A stretch of 64,000 nucleotides of DNA from Silene conica (lineage: Eukaryota > Streptophyta > Magnoliopsida > Caryophyllales > Caryophyllaceae), in assembly GCA_029255685.2 (NCBI GenBank), contig CM055316.2, positions 72,555,237-72,619,236 on the forward strand, given 5' to 3'. This document shows positions 10,140 to 21,351 of this stretch, piece by piece. A program made the translations under genes and the position numbers. Below the pieces are notes generated by a model that ran no database searches, had not been told where the DNA came from, and saw only the letters and a list, made by a program, of their open reading frames with translations. Position 1 is the stretch's first letter. Each line of letters starts with the position of its first letter.

Positions 10140-13100
10140 CTACATTTTGAGATTAAAACGGGTCAAATAACGCTCAACTACGACACATGGAACAAACTTT
10201 TTTATTAACATTCTGCTTTTGTCGACAAATTTAAGACAAATATATTTATGTACGATTTTATTTGATTTGTCTATTTTTATTTGCCCCATCTCAATTATTC
10301 TTTGTACACAAACTCTATTCAACGACGGTCGCATGTACGACAAGCAGAAAAATGATACCAATTTTGATTAAATAGTGACCACTTTTTACCATAAAATTAT
10401 CCCATTTTGCAAAAAAATACGGGAGGAAACGGTAGTCTTCTTTGTATAAGGTACTTAAAATGATTGAGTGGAGTTGACTATTTTTTAGTTATCTGAGATG
10501 CTGAAAGTAGCATTTTCATGAATTTCTGGACTTTAATTTGAACTTTTTGACTAATTATCAACGTTGACTGAAATTTTGAGGAATATCTGCTAATCAGTGT
10601 AATTACGATGAAGATAATTGTGTGAGAAATTAAGTACGGAGTAGAAATTAAGATTTGACATAAAAAGTCACCCAGATTAGGTCGCTTATTATTGCGAGCC
10701 GGTCTGGCGCATATACTTTTTAAGTTAAGACGGTTTTAAACCAAAAAAAAAAAAGAATATTTATTTTAATCAGGTTGATTGGTGCAGGCTAGAGGATCAG
10801 GAATCGGAAGAGACGATAGAATTTGTAGATAATCAAGTGAAAGTTGCTGATTCAGTGCTTGAAGAGTGTGATTTGAGAGATAAGATAAAGCAGAAAATCA
10901 CGGATCTTGTCAATTTTCCGCGTTGTGGCGTGCCGTTTAAGCGTGCTGACAAGTATTTTCATTTTTATAATTCTGGACTTCAACCGCAAAATGTTCTTCA
11001 TATGCAGGTTTTCTACTCCACACATTCATCCTTTAATGTTCCATTTCGTCATTAATTAAGTCTTTTCAAAAACCGTCTCACACTTAATGACTTTCGAGAC
11101 ATATGAGTCTCATTGGAGACGGAAAGTAATATTCAAGTTGATATGCTTTTGTCTTCTCTAACAACTTGGGTATTACTTAACCTGTCTTCTACGTCTTCTG
11201 CTTGTGACGGGTATCTCCGTCTTTAATGAGAAGTTTGCGATTTTGACCTCTAAAAAGTAAATGGTAAGATACAATGTAATGGAGGGAGTACACCAGTTTT
11301 GTAGTGATTGACGAAAGTATGGTGTTGGAGATTAAGTACATTGTCATGTTTTCCTGTGGTACCATTAATAAAAAAAATTGTAGGTGTAATAGGTTTAATT
11401 GTTAGGGGGATAGAATCAATAGGAACTCGAAAGGAGAGAGAGTAACGTCATAAGTCGAGGAGGTTCATTCTAAAACCAATTGGCGATAAAAGGGTAGCTC
11501 CCTCGTTTAGAAAGTGCTCAATTCACTTCTCTTTCAGTGAAGTAATTGTCACATCAATCTAGCGAGTCATAAAGATGGTAACACCATAACAAACTACAAT
11601 ACTCATGCTTCATGACTAGTGAAATTTGTATATCTTACAGGATGATTTGGACGGAAAGCCAGAGGTGCTATATGATCCTAACCTTAGAGAAGGTGGAAGA
11701 TCTGGTTTGCACCAGTATTCTGTAAGCGAGGATGCCAAATATCTCGCATTTGGTATAAATTCAGGTTTTTCAGAATGGTTGACCATCCAAGTGATGAGAA
11801 TTGAAGACCGGACTGTTTTACCTGACTCTTTATCATGGGTAACTTTCTATATATAATGTCAAGTACTTAAGCTAGTAAATATTTTAGTTTTTGGAATAGT
11901 AGTAGTGGTCTTCCATGAATCGGTACATTTCTTACAACCCTATCATTATAAGAATATGACTATGGAGTGATGATAGTGCTCTGACTTGGTTCATATTTTG
12001 TTCTTGTAGGTGAAATTTAGTGGTATTCACTGGACGCATGACACTAAAGGATTTTTCTTTTCCCCGTATCCACCTGCCACGTAAGTGACTGCTGGTTCCA
12101 CCAAAAAAATTCTTTGTTACATATACCACCTCGGCCCGTGTTTTGACATTTTTCGATGAGATAGCTGATGGCCATTTGTTTTCACTTAAAATTCAATTTA
12201 ATATAGCTTTCTCTATATTACAAGGGCACAAATAAACACACACATCCAATGCCTCCTCGCCCCTTTTGGTTGGTTAGCATTGTTACAAGTATTAAGGTAA
12301 ATGACAGTAGCTATGCCAGTAAAAGAAAAAAAAAATGATGTACACCAATTCCCTTATTCTGCCAAACAGAAGACTCTAAGACACTAGGATAAGGTTGTTA
12401 GTGTGCGTCTTTAAAGAGGCCTTGAACGTTGATAAGTGGAAGAACGCTTCTGGTTTATGCATGGTCTGTGTTCTAAAAATGAAAAATAGTATTACTATTG
12501 AAATTTATTATGGCTCTTTGGTGCAGTGAAGGACTAGAACCTGGGATGAAGACTAATTCTAGCTTCAATCAAGAGTTAAGGTATCATTTTCTTGGTACTG
12601 ATCAGTCTGAAGACGTTCTGTGCTGGAGAGACCCGGAAAACCCCACACATCACTTGAAATCTGATTTAACTGCTGACGGAAAGGTAGAGTTTTATGTGAA
12701 CTTAGTCGAGTTGTCAAAGTTTTTTAAGCATTGTGGTGTTCTTTGGCGGAGTATTTTGTTGGAATTTTCATGCTGTTCCCAATTTCTGCTTCTTAGTATT
12801 TCTGATTTCTGCTGATGAAATTATATTGTATAAAATAGCTAATTATGTCTTGTTTCTTTTGTGACCTTTCAGTATCTCCTACTCTATATATCATCGGGTT
12901 GTGATGCGTTGAACAAAGTTTACTATATGGATTTAACAACTCTGCCTAATGGGCTTGAAGGTTTGCGTGGGGGAAGCGACTTGCTTCCTTTCACAAAGCT
13001 TATTGATAATTTTGATGCAACGTATACAGCAATTGATAACGATGGCTCTGTATTTACTTTCCTAACCAACAAGGATGCTCCGAGAAATAAGATAGTTCGT

Positions 13101-15578
13101 GTTGATTTGAATAATCCGGACATATGGACTGAGGTGATTCCAGAGTCTAAGAAGGATTTGCTTGAATCAGCACACGCTGTTAATGGAAACCAACTTCTTG
13201 TCCGTTACCTAAGTGATGTCAAACATATTCTGGAGGTTAGAGATCTAGAGAGTGGGTCTCTACTGCATCGCTTACCCGTCGACGTCGGAGTTATTGATGG
13301 AATCACTGCACGACCACAAGATAGTGTTGTGTTTTTCAAGTTCACAAGCTTCCTGACTCCTAGCATAATTTATCAGTGTGATTTGAAGCAAGATCCTCCA
13401 CAGTTAAAGATTTTCCGAGAGAGTAGTGTTCCTGAATTTGACCGTTCCGAGTTTGAGGTTAATCAGGTATTTAACCTCTCCACTAAATGTTATTATGTTT
13501 TTCTCTATCTTTTGTTCGTAGTAGTTTTTCTGCTCTGCTTTCTTCTGTGAATGCTTTAATCTCATTTTACCTCATGACTATGAAACTGCAAGTACCAAGT
13601 TTCAATACTAATAGTCACACACATACTTAAACGTGTTCCCGCGATACTATATGATTTTGAAGCTAAATGTTGAAAGGTCTAAACCTTAAATACTTGCGTG
13701 CTTTCAGGTATTTGTATCAGCCAAAGATGGCACAAAGATACCAATGTTCATAGTGGCAAGAAAGGGAATTTCTTTGGATGGATCACACCCATGTGAACTA
13801 CATGGTTACGGCGGGTTCGGCATATGTATGAAACCATTTTTTTCCGCCAGTCGCATTGTAATTTTGAAGCACCTTGATGCTGTTTTCTGCGTGGCTAATA
13901 TCCGAGGTGGTGGTGAATATGGAGAGGAATGGCACCAAGCGGGATGGCGTGAGAAGAAGCAAATTGTTCTTGATGACTTCATCTCTTCAGCCGAGTATCT
14001 TGTTTCTAGTGGCTATACCCAGCCTCAAAAGTTGAGTATTGAAGGTGGCAGTAATGGTGGCCTGCTTGTTGCTGCTTGTATTAATCAGGTATTTGGTCGC
14101 TTCAGCATTCATTGGTCCCTTATGCATAACTTGTACTTAAATTCAACTTATATTGATCATATTGGTTTTACAGAGACCAGACCTTTTTGGTTGCGCTCAG
14201 GCCAACTGTGGTGTAATGGACATGCTTCGATTCCATAAATTTACCCTTGGTGAGGAACATACTCCACATGAAATTTGGGGTTTTTCCTATTGTTGATACA
14301 ATGAAAGTATGAAACTGTTGATGAAAATGTTTGCTTTGAAGGTTATCTCTGGACATCGGATTATGGTTGCTCCGACAAAGAGGAAGATTTTAACTGGCTT
14401 ATAAAGTGAGTACTCCGTAGTTCTAGCCTTTTGAAAGTAGTGACTGAGTTTATAGTGCTCTGTTGATCCAACTTCTTTGTAACCAAAATTGCGACCAGTA
14501 CTAGTACAGTGATTTACCATGGCTATGTCGGATATTCTGCCTTATCTCTTAACTTTCCTAGTCCTTCTGAATGGTTGTTTTGTATCAAATCTTGGATCAT
14601 ATTTTCAGGTAACTTTAGATCAGTCCTACTATATACAATGGTTAATCGGAATAATTAAATCTACTGCAGTCAGCCAGTAGGAATCGATAATTCATGCAAA
14701 AACTGAAGGACAATTACATGAACAAATAACTGTATTCCCTGCTTCTCTGTTCCTAAAGTGAAAACTCTCAACTTCACAGGTACTCACCGATACATAATGT
14801 GAGGAGGCCGTGGGAGGACTCAAAGAATCCACATGTACAATACCCTGCTGTTATGATACTGACAGCTGATCATGATGATCGTGTGGTGCCTCTTCACTCC
14901 TTCAAACTGCTGGCTGTAAGTTCTCTGCTGTGTAGCCGACTTTATTCGAAGTAAAAAATGGCACCAAATTGGCATAATCAGAGCTGCCAAAAAAAATTTG
15001 GCATAATCAGAGTGCAATAGACTCATAGTAGGACAACAATAACATTACCCCCATTGTCTCAATGGCTCCTGCAAATTGCGGGGTAAGAGGGGATGAGATG
15101 TACGCAGCCTTACCATTGTGTTAGCAACAAAACAAGGTTGTTTCCGAATGACCCAAGTTGAAAATTGCGTCAAGAGTTGCATCAAAATGATTTTTTTCCT
15201 AGAGTATCCCACATTCTGTGCCCTGAAAGTATAGTTTTATACACTTGCAGACTTTGCAGCATGTTCTTTGCACAAGTTTAGAGGACTCTCCTCAGAAAAA
15301 TCCAATAATTGCTCGAATTGAGCGCAAAGCTTCACATTGTGGACGTGCGACGATGAAGCAGGTACCTATCTTTCTTTCTTTCATATGTAGTCTCAATGAA
15401 TACCTAAAGTTTACGTCATTTTGGAAAGCACTACGTAAAGTTCGACAGTATTTTTTGCAAATAGTATCTAAAAGTTAGGGTCTTTCGTCAATAACTTGGT
15501 TGCATTTTGTAGATTGATGAAGCTGCAGATCGGTATGCTTTTATGGCCAAGGCGCTTAGAGCCACTTGGACTGATTGA
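9881..15578 (+). CDS. PCY1-like: PCY1-like peptide cyclase (prolyl oligopeptidase family S9A), 12 exons, 726 aa
   Basis: Exons: 9881-9987, 10788-11007, 11641-11838, 12010-12080, 12527-12683, 12873-13466, 13708-14088, 14174-14249, 14342-14405, 14780-14915, 15251-15361, 15513-15578. All junctions are GT-AG and the frame is open to TGA. The protein has the S9A plan: N-terminal segment, beta-propeller (about 75-435) and C-terminal alpha/beta hydrolase. Catalytic triad: Ser564 (GGSNGG), Asp655 (DHDDR), His697 (ASHCGRAT). Pocket residues Phe486, Trp605, Tyr609 and Arg657 and oxyanion Tyr483 are kept. Known: PCY1 of Saponaria vaccaria (724 aa; Ser562, Asp653, His695) trims and cyclises precursor peptides to orbitides. 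This protein shares [14 protein letters not shown] and SHCGRAT-type sites with PCY1, where plant prolyl oligopeptidase has YGYGGF, AHVGVMD and GHGAGRPT. No signal peptide is seen, so probably cytosolic. Substrate and activity are inferred; an ordinary oligopeptidase is the alternative. Confidence 0.88.
10100..10138. repeat. (TA)n microsatellite in intron 1 of the PCY1-like gene
   Basis: About 19 uninterrupted TA dinucleotides, a likely length-polymorphic marker. Confidence 0.95.
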
Positions 15579-15591
15579 AGAACTCCACAAC

Positions 15592-15646
15592 GTTAAGAGC
15601 CACAACGGCTCAAATAAGTTAAGAGCCACAACGGCTCAAATAAGTT
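15592..15646 (+). repeat. exact 26 bp tandem duplication in the 3' UTR
   Basis: The unit GTTAAGAGCCACAACGGCTC plus AAATAA occurs twice in direct succession (15592-15617, 15618-15643), starting 13 bases after the stop codon of the PCY1-like gene. Each unit contains a short AGCC...GGCT hairpin. Confidence 0.9.
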
Positions 15647-15754
15647 GCCTCTGTTTAAGGCTCAACATCTTTTTTTTCTTTACTTGGAATAAAACTGTTG
15701 CTTTGTGTTATGGAGTATGAACCAACTGTATTCGCTTTGCTTTACTTGATTCTC

Positions 15755-15760
15755 AATAAA
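15755..15760 (+). promoter_or_regulatory. putative poly(A) signal of the PCY1-like gene
   Basis: AATAAA lies 177 bases after the stop codon, inside a TGATTCTCAATAAAATGCATTCTG context. Confidence 0.5.
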
Positions 15761-15880
15761 ATGCATTCTGTTCAAGCCCAACATTGTCTGTTTTTTCCTG
15801 CAATCATCGAACAAATGAATTGTCACCATTAGGTTGAATTATACATGTCTTCAAAGATTATGCCAAGGAGACGTGCATAA

Positions 15881-16730
15881 TACACGTTTTTTGAAATTTT
15901 AAGGTCCCGGAACAAAAGTGGTTGAAGTGCAAAAAAAAAACGGTCTAACAAAATTTGAGGAACAATAGAAGATAGTTGTGGCTGTTGGGGGTGTGATAAA
16001 CCAGACTCGGGCAGAAATTGAAAATTTGTTAAAAATGTTTTAATGCTTGTTATTACTTATTTGGGCTGAAATAGAATAGGGTAACTTCTGAATTGACCCG
16101 AAGTGGTAGAAAATTGAGAGAAAAAGAATCACGATTATGGACGAGTTCTGAAACGGCTCAAATTGAGATGTATAATATACGTTTTTTGAAACTTTAAGGT
16201 CGTGGAATAAAAATGTGTGTAACTCATACAGATGATTTTGCGGGTCAAACAAAACGGCCTAACAAAATTTGAGGAACAACATAAACTTCTAAAACTACCT
16301 ATGTGGGATAAACAAGACTTGGCCAGAAATCAAAAATTCACTAAAAAATTTAAAATACATGTTATTTGCAGTGGTTAAAAATCTTAAATCAAACAAGGTA
16401 ACTCCTTAAACGACCATTAACACGTGATAGAAAAACCGGTAACAAAAAACATGACCCGGAATGGCTCAAATTGAAGTATATAGTACACTTTTTCGGGATG
16501 CTTAGGTCTCGGTATAAAAAAATGTCCGTAAATCATACAGATGATTTCACGGGTCAAACAAAATGGCCTAATAAAATTTGAACAACAAAAGAGAACATTT
16601 GAGGCTGTCGGTATTCGATAAACCATACTTGGGCGAAAATCATAAACTTGTTAAAAATGTTATAATAGTTGTTATTTGGGGCTGAAATCAAATAGGATAA
16701 CTCTTTAAACGATCTTCGGTCTTGACGATT
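15881..16730. repeat. three tandem ~300 bp units downstream of the PCY1-like gene
   Basis: Each unit starts near ACGTTTTTTGAAA.TTTAAGGTC (15882, 16177) or ACTTTTTCGGGATGCTTAGGTC (16487). Each continues through AAC(G)G(T/C)CTAACAAAATTTGAGGAACAA, TAAACCA.ACT.GG(C/G)C.GAAA and TTGTTAAAAATGTTTTAAT-type motifs to GAATGGCTCAAATTGA. Periods are about 295 and 310 bases, with 15-25% divergence by eye. Short minus-strand frames here are repeats of each other and not genes. Confidence 0.75.
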
Positions 16731-17222
16731 TTATAATACGCGTACATTGCAATCAGCTAGAAAACAATCTTTACACAAAAGCAAAATGACTCATAGAACT
16801 GTGCGCAGGGCACTTTATATATGGTGAAAGGGTGACACTGTAATTGGTTAATGCAATTTTCGACTCAATTTTCGTTATAGCTCAACTATAAACAATCTAT
16901 TTTTTTTTTCTTTTTTTTTAAAGAAAGATTACTGAGCACATAATATGGCTAAAATTGCAGTGTTGTAGCCATATGTATCCATCTGCCAAAAAAATTAAAA
17001 AAATTAAAAAAAACAATCTATTTTTTTTAACTCGGAGGAATACTCCGTATATCATATCATAAACAACGATACATTATCGACTATCCTTTGTAACGTAGAA
17101 CTCGATCTTATTTGATGTAAACTACACTTAGATTAAGACTCTAATTGTTCCAGTTTTGCAAATTATATGTAAATTACACTTTGTTTAGGACTCTAATTCC
17201 CTATATTTTTCAATATATACTC
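16731..17222. other. intergenic, nothing coding
   Basis: AT-rich sequence. A small palindrome ATATGGCTAAAATTGCAG/TGTTGTAGCCATAT lies near 16942-16974. No gene seen. Confidence 0.5.
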
Positions 17223-17223
17223 T

Positions 17224-17233
17224 TATATAAATA
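17224..17233 (+). promoter_or_regulatory. putative TATA box of the SWEET gene
   Basis: TATATAAATA about 115 bases before the ATG at 17348, in an otherwise pyrimidine- and A-rich leader. Confidence 0.5.
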
Positions 17234-17347
17234 CACGGTTTTTGTACACAATTTATCATTCATACAATTGTCGATTATTCTTACAGTTTTCGATATAACA
17301 AAACCTCTCTTAATTCTTAGTTTCAACAAAAAAAAATCTCGTTAAAG

Positions 17348-18569
17348 ATGGTGGATCCGAGCACAATCAGGAGCATTATTGGAATAATCGGAAATGTCAT
17401 CTCGTTCGGTCTGTTTCTCTCCCCGGTGCCGACAATGTACAAAATTGTCAAGAGTAAGTCGGTACAACAATTCAGCGTCGTTCCATATATTGCAACGATA
17501 TTAAACTGTGTGATGTGGGTCATCTATGGACTCCCTACGGTCAACCCGGACCATATCCTAGTCGTGACCATCAACGGTGTTGGATTAGGGCTTGAAGCCA
17601 TCTATGTCGGAATCTTTTTCATCTACTCCACCGGTTGGTGTCTTACCAGGGTACGTATATATCTCGTTTACACATGTTACGCGTTATATATATATATAAT
17701 ATAGGGTTGGGATCCGGTGAGAACCACCTTACAATGAAAACCGGTGAGAACTCTTCCTTACGGAGTTTTTTTAAAAAAATTAATGATATAATTGAATTCG
17801 GCATGGAATTTTATGGCCAAAGAACATATTTCTTGGTCTAGAAAATAAATACGGTGCATGCAAATAAATAAAACGTATCTCACCTTGATTTCCGTCACTA
17901 GTATTTATTTTCTAGACCAAAAAATATGTTCTCTAGTTATAAAATGCCATGCCGAATCCAATTATGTTATTAATTTTTTTTAAAAAAGTCCGTAAGGTAG
18001 AGTTCTCACAAGGTTCCCATTGTAAGGTGGTTCTCACCGGATCCCAAGTCTATATATATATATATATAACCACCGGATCCCAAGTCTATATATATATATA
18101 TATATATATATATCATGCATGCTAATCTTCTCTGTGTCGTTTTTTGCAGAAAAAAATCACCTTCGGACTAATATCTGAGGCCATCTTTACCCTAATAGTC
18201 GCGATGATTACCTTCTATGTTCTCCACACGACGCAAAAGAGGACCGTGTTTATGGGAGCCTTATGTGTCGCGTTCAACATTATCATGTATTTCTCGCCAC
18301 TGACGGTCATGAAACAAGTGATTACAACGAAGAGTGTGAAATACATGCCGTTCTGGTTGTCCCTTACAAACTTCCTTAACGGACTTTGCTGGACCGCTTA
18401 TGCCTGTATCCATTTCGACATCTGGATGGTGGTTCCGAATGGTTTGGGTGCGCTTTCGGGTTTGGTTCAACTGATATTGTATGGATGCTACTACGGATCA
18501 ACTGACTGGAACGATAGCCCGTCTGACGGCCCACAAGAAATCGAACTCAAAGGAGTTCAAGCCGTTTAA
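17348..18569 (+). CDS. SWEET: SWEET sugar transporter (MtN3/saliva), clade II-like, 2 exons, 240 aa
   Basis: Exons 17348-17650 and 18150-18569, joined in phase 0 by a GT-AG intron and ending in TAA. The protein is a complete SWEET with two MtN3/saliva triple-helix repeats around a linker helix. Repeat 1 runs about residues 8-95 ([14 protein letters not shown]; Pro26, Pro46, Trp57, Asn76). Repeat 2 runs about 112-220 (MYFSPLTVM; Pro151, Pro168, Trp182, Asn198). Known: SWEETs are membrane uniporters of glucose, fructose or sucrose, and these prolines, tryptophans and asparagines form the hinges and sugar pocket. KTKSV/TTKSV plus YMPF and the short C-tail fit the SWEET4-7-like group (probably hexoses); clade is inferred. 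Plant SWEETs usually have six exons, so a single intron is odd. That intron carries a foldback MITE and TA microsatellites. Confidence 0.9.
17707..18047. mobile_element. 341 bp foldback MITE inside the SWEET intron
   Basis: TTGGGATCCGGTGAGAACCA at 17707 is mirrored exactly at the right end; the outer 30 bases of the arms are perfect reverse complements. The arms then stay complementary with few mismatches over about 150 bases (for example GAATTCGGCATGGAATTTTA / TAAAATGCCATGCCGAATCC). It sits in a TATATA tract, so the target duplication cannot be fixed. A second short copy of the right terminus (CACCGGATCCCAAGTC) occurs at 18070-18086. Confidence 0.9.
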
Positions 18570-18625
18570 ATACCTCGCTAGCTCGTAATGGATTAATAAT
18601 ATTATAACGTTTTTTCTAACCCATT

Positions 18626-18631
18626 AATAAA
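18626..18631 (+). promoter_or_regulatory. putative poly(A) signal of the SWEET gene
   Basis: AATAAA lies 57 bases after the TAA stop. Confidence 0.45.
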
Positions 18632-20269
18632 TCGAATAGTTCGATATTGAATTGTTTACTTTAATTAGTTACGAATACCTACAAATTTAGTTTACGTTAG
18701 TTAGTTACCTAAGTTTTGTTATTTGTAGACGTAGGAACATATATTACATTATTTGATTTTAGTACAGTATATTTGATTTAAGTTTACTCTTGTTTTCTTA
18801 TTTTTCGATTATTTTGGCAATTAATCTCTCGTTAAATCTTCATCACGTTATACAATAGTCGACGATCGATTTTATCTTTTGTAATGCTTTAATTTATATT
18901 CGAACTTGGTAATATTTGTTAGATTGATACCCACCGAATAGGGACGGATAATTGTTAAACCACACCGAATCGTCTTGCTGAAGGCGTCTCTCTAATTCTT
19001 GGCAAAAAAAACAGAGAAGTAAAATCAGAAGTATTTGAAGTAAAATTTTTATGAAGATTGTTAATATGATTTTAGAGGCAAAATATGATTAAATTTTTCT
19101 ATAAAGTATTCATAGACTTTCAATCATATTTATATATGCAGGGTAAGATAATTAAGGAAACGAATAACTATTCCGTAATTCCGTAAATAATTTAATAAGC
19201 GTATTATCCGAACTTATTTTATACTCCATTATTTAGCAAAATAACCCATCTAAAACAATCTAATTACGCAAAAACGAATCGATAATGACACTTAAATCAC
19301 CAACAATATTCCACAAACTCGAACCCGTTTTCTCCCATGTCGAACACAAAATCATAGTAATTGATAATCCAAATTTGATTATATTTTTTGAAAAGGTTTG
19401 GGAAAATTGTTTCCGTAAGTTGATAATCTATATCGGTTACAAAACAGTAGCGATTCGACAAAAGGCGTCCACTACACCTCTGTATTTAGTTGCTTCCCCT
19501 AAAGTCATCGACTGACCGTGACAAATGGCCGGGCAGGATGGAAATACAATATACAGCCGGTTATTACTTATTATCAGGGCCAACCACCTGGGCTTTTTCT
19601 GCAATCATCAAACATAATCGATTATCAACAGAATAGCTTACACCGCCATATGCAGGCGCCACAGATGGACCGTCCCATAAGCAAGTTTGTATATTAATAA
19701 TGAAATAGTGAAGCTGTTGTCACTGTAGATTGATTTCAGTCATTACACTACAAATATGGTTCTGAGTTGTGACATAGTGCTACTGACCATATTTAATATG
19801 GAGAAACATGCTTTCACCCCTATTTTTAACCAAAATGTAGACTGCATCATAAATACTTGGAATGTACAACACCTTTTAGTACGCAAGTTTTTCACCATTA
19901 AAAACACAATTTTTTTGGTTTTTATATTCATTTTTATTGTTTTTCTGTTTCTCATGAACTTTCTTGAACCCTACTTGCCATATGTTTCGGGTATTTTTTT
20001 TTTGTTTTTTTTTCACGTGTAAAGTATACCAAGATTAAGCAGCGCGGATCTTGAAAATATTATCTAGGGGCCGAAAAGTAAATAACCGAATTTTTACTTA
20101 CGATTAAATAGACGACCATTTATACAGTTTAAAGAGAAGTTTTTATAAACACATTTTCTTATATGAACACACCTTTACAAACGCACAAAAAGTTACACAT
20201 CTAAAATAAAATTTTAAAATTTTAACTCAAAATCTTCATCATAGTAATGATTAGTTCAATAAAAAAATA
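18632..20269. other. intergenic, no gene recognised
   Basis: AT-rich sequence after the SWEET 3' end. Open frames near 19285-19515 and 19743-20022 show no family motif, codon bias or splice context. Confidence 0.5.
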
Positions 20270-20401
20270 TTCCTTCCGTTCCGGTCATTTGTTGTCCAAT
20301 TTCATTTTTGAGTGTCTAATAACATTACCCTCGGATGGTCTCATACCCTTAGCTCTATCCTGTGTCAAACGTAAAGCTAAACAAATGACGGGTACGGAAG
20401 C
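20270..20401. mobile_element. Stowaway-like MITE, ~130 bp
   Basis: TTCCTTCCGTTCCGGTCATTTGTTGT at the left pairs with AACAAATGACGGGTACGGAAG at the right, next to a TA dinucleotide. Size and C/T-rich ends fit the Stowaway family. Confidence 0.6.
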
Positions 20402-20734
20402 TGTAAGGACTAACGAGTAATGAAAATTGATAAAAATTGATCATATATTTCCATAAACATTATGAACATGCTTAAAAATTCAAAAGTCACTAATAATTTC
20501 GCCTAATAAATTGTGAATAGTGATTTTTCAATCACTAAGCAAGTTTGGAAAAGATAATTATAGTCATTGATTTTGTAATTTTGGAATCCATGAATATCAT
20601 TAATCATTATGCAAGTGGGGATATTCCCATTTTTTATTACTTCTTTTCATATTTTTAATGTAAAATTTAGAGTCTGGTCTTACTTGAGAGTTATTTAGGG
20701 AAGGGGTCGGCCTGTAAAAATACAAAGTTTCGTA

Positions 20735-21309
20735 TTTTTTTAAGAGTTAGTAGTTAGGCCATAATCGTAGGAGGGCCTGGCCCTGGCGCATGATAACGAA
20801 GATCCTCCTCTAGCAGCGCCCTTCGCAGGTTGTGAGCAACCTTGTTTAGGTTCCTTGGTATAAAGGAAAGAAGACAGAAAAGATCTAATATCAGAGCGGA
20901 TGCCCTTTATATTGTATGAAAACTTGGCCACGCCAACCAATTGCTGGACAAGAGATAGGCAATCCGATAAGATATCCAAGTGTTGAAATTATTAAAGAGA
21001 GCCCATTGAATGTCGTGCTTGAGACCCTACGACTCAGCTTGGGGGGATTCTGCCAAAAACTTGACCGCAAAGGTTCCAAACAGCATACCATCAGGATTAT
21101 ACGCAATCCAACCAGTTGCAGCAATAAAAGATGAATTTCAACTAGCATCCACCTTGACACGTAAAGATGCACAAACTCCCTGACCTTTAATGAGAAATGA
21201 AGGAAAATGGTCGCGTAAAGCATCAACCCCCGTGTCAGCAGGGAAGGGAGCTTCAAGAACCATCTCCAAAGCCAAGGAGGCCAAACTGACCGCATGCATC
21301 TGCATCTGG

Positions 21310-21351
<42 letters not shown>

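Noticed and set aside
9881..15578. Calling this gene a housekeeping prolyl oligopeptidase
   Set aside because: Length, triad offsets and the HGYGGF, ANCGVMD and SHCGRAT sites fit PCY1 better. The possibility is kept as an alternative in the entry.
19285..20022. Open frames of 76 and 88 codons between SWEET and the LINE
   Set aside because: AT-driven composition, no conserved motif and no supporting context.
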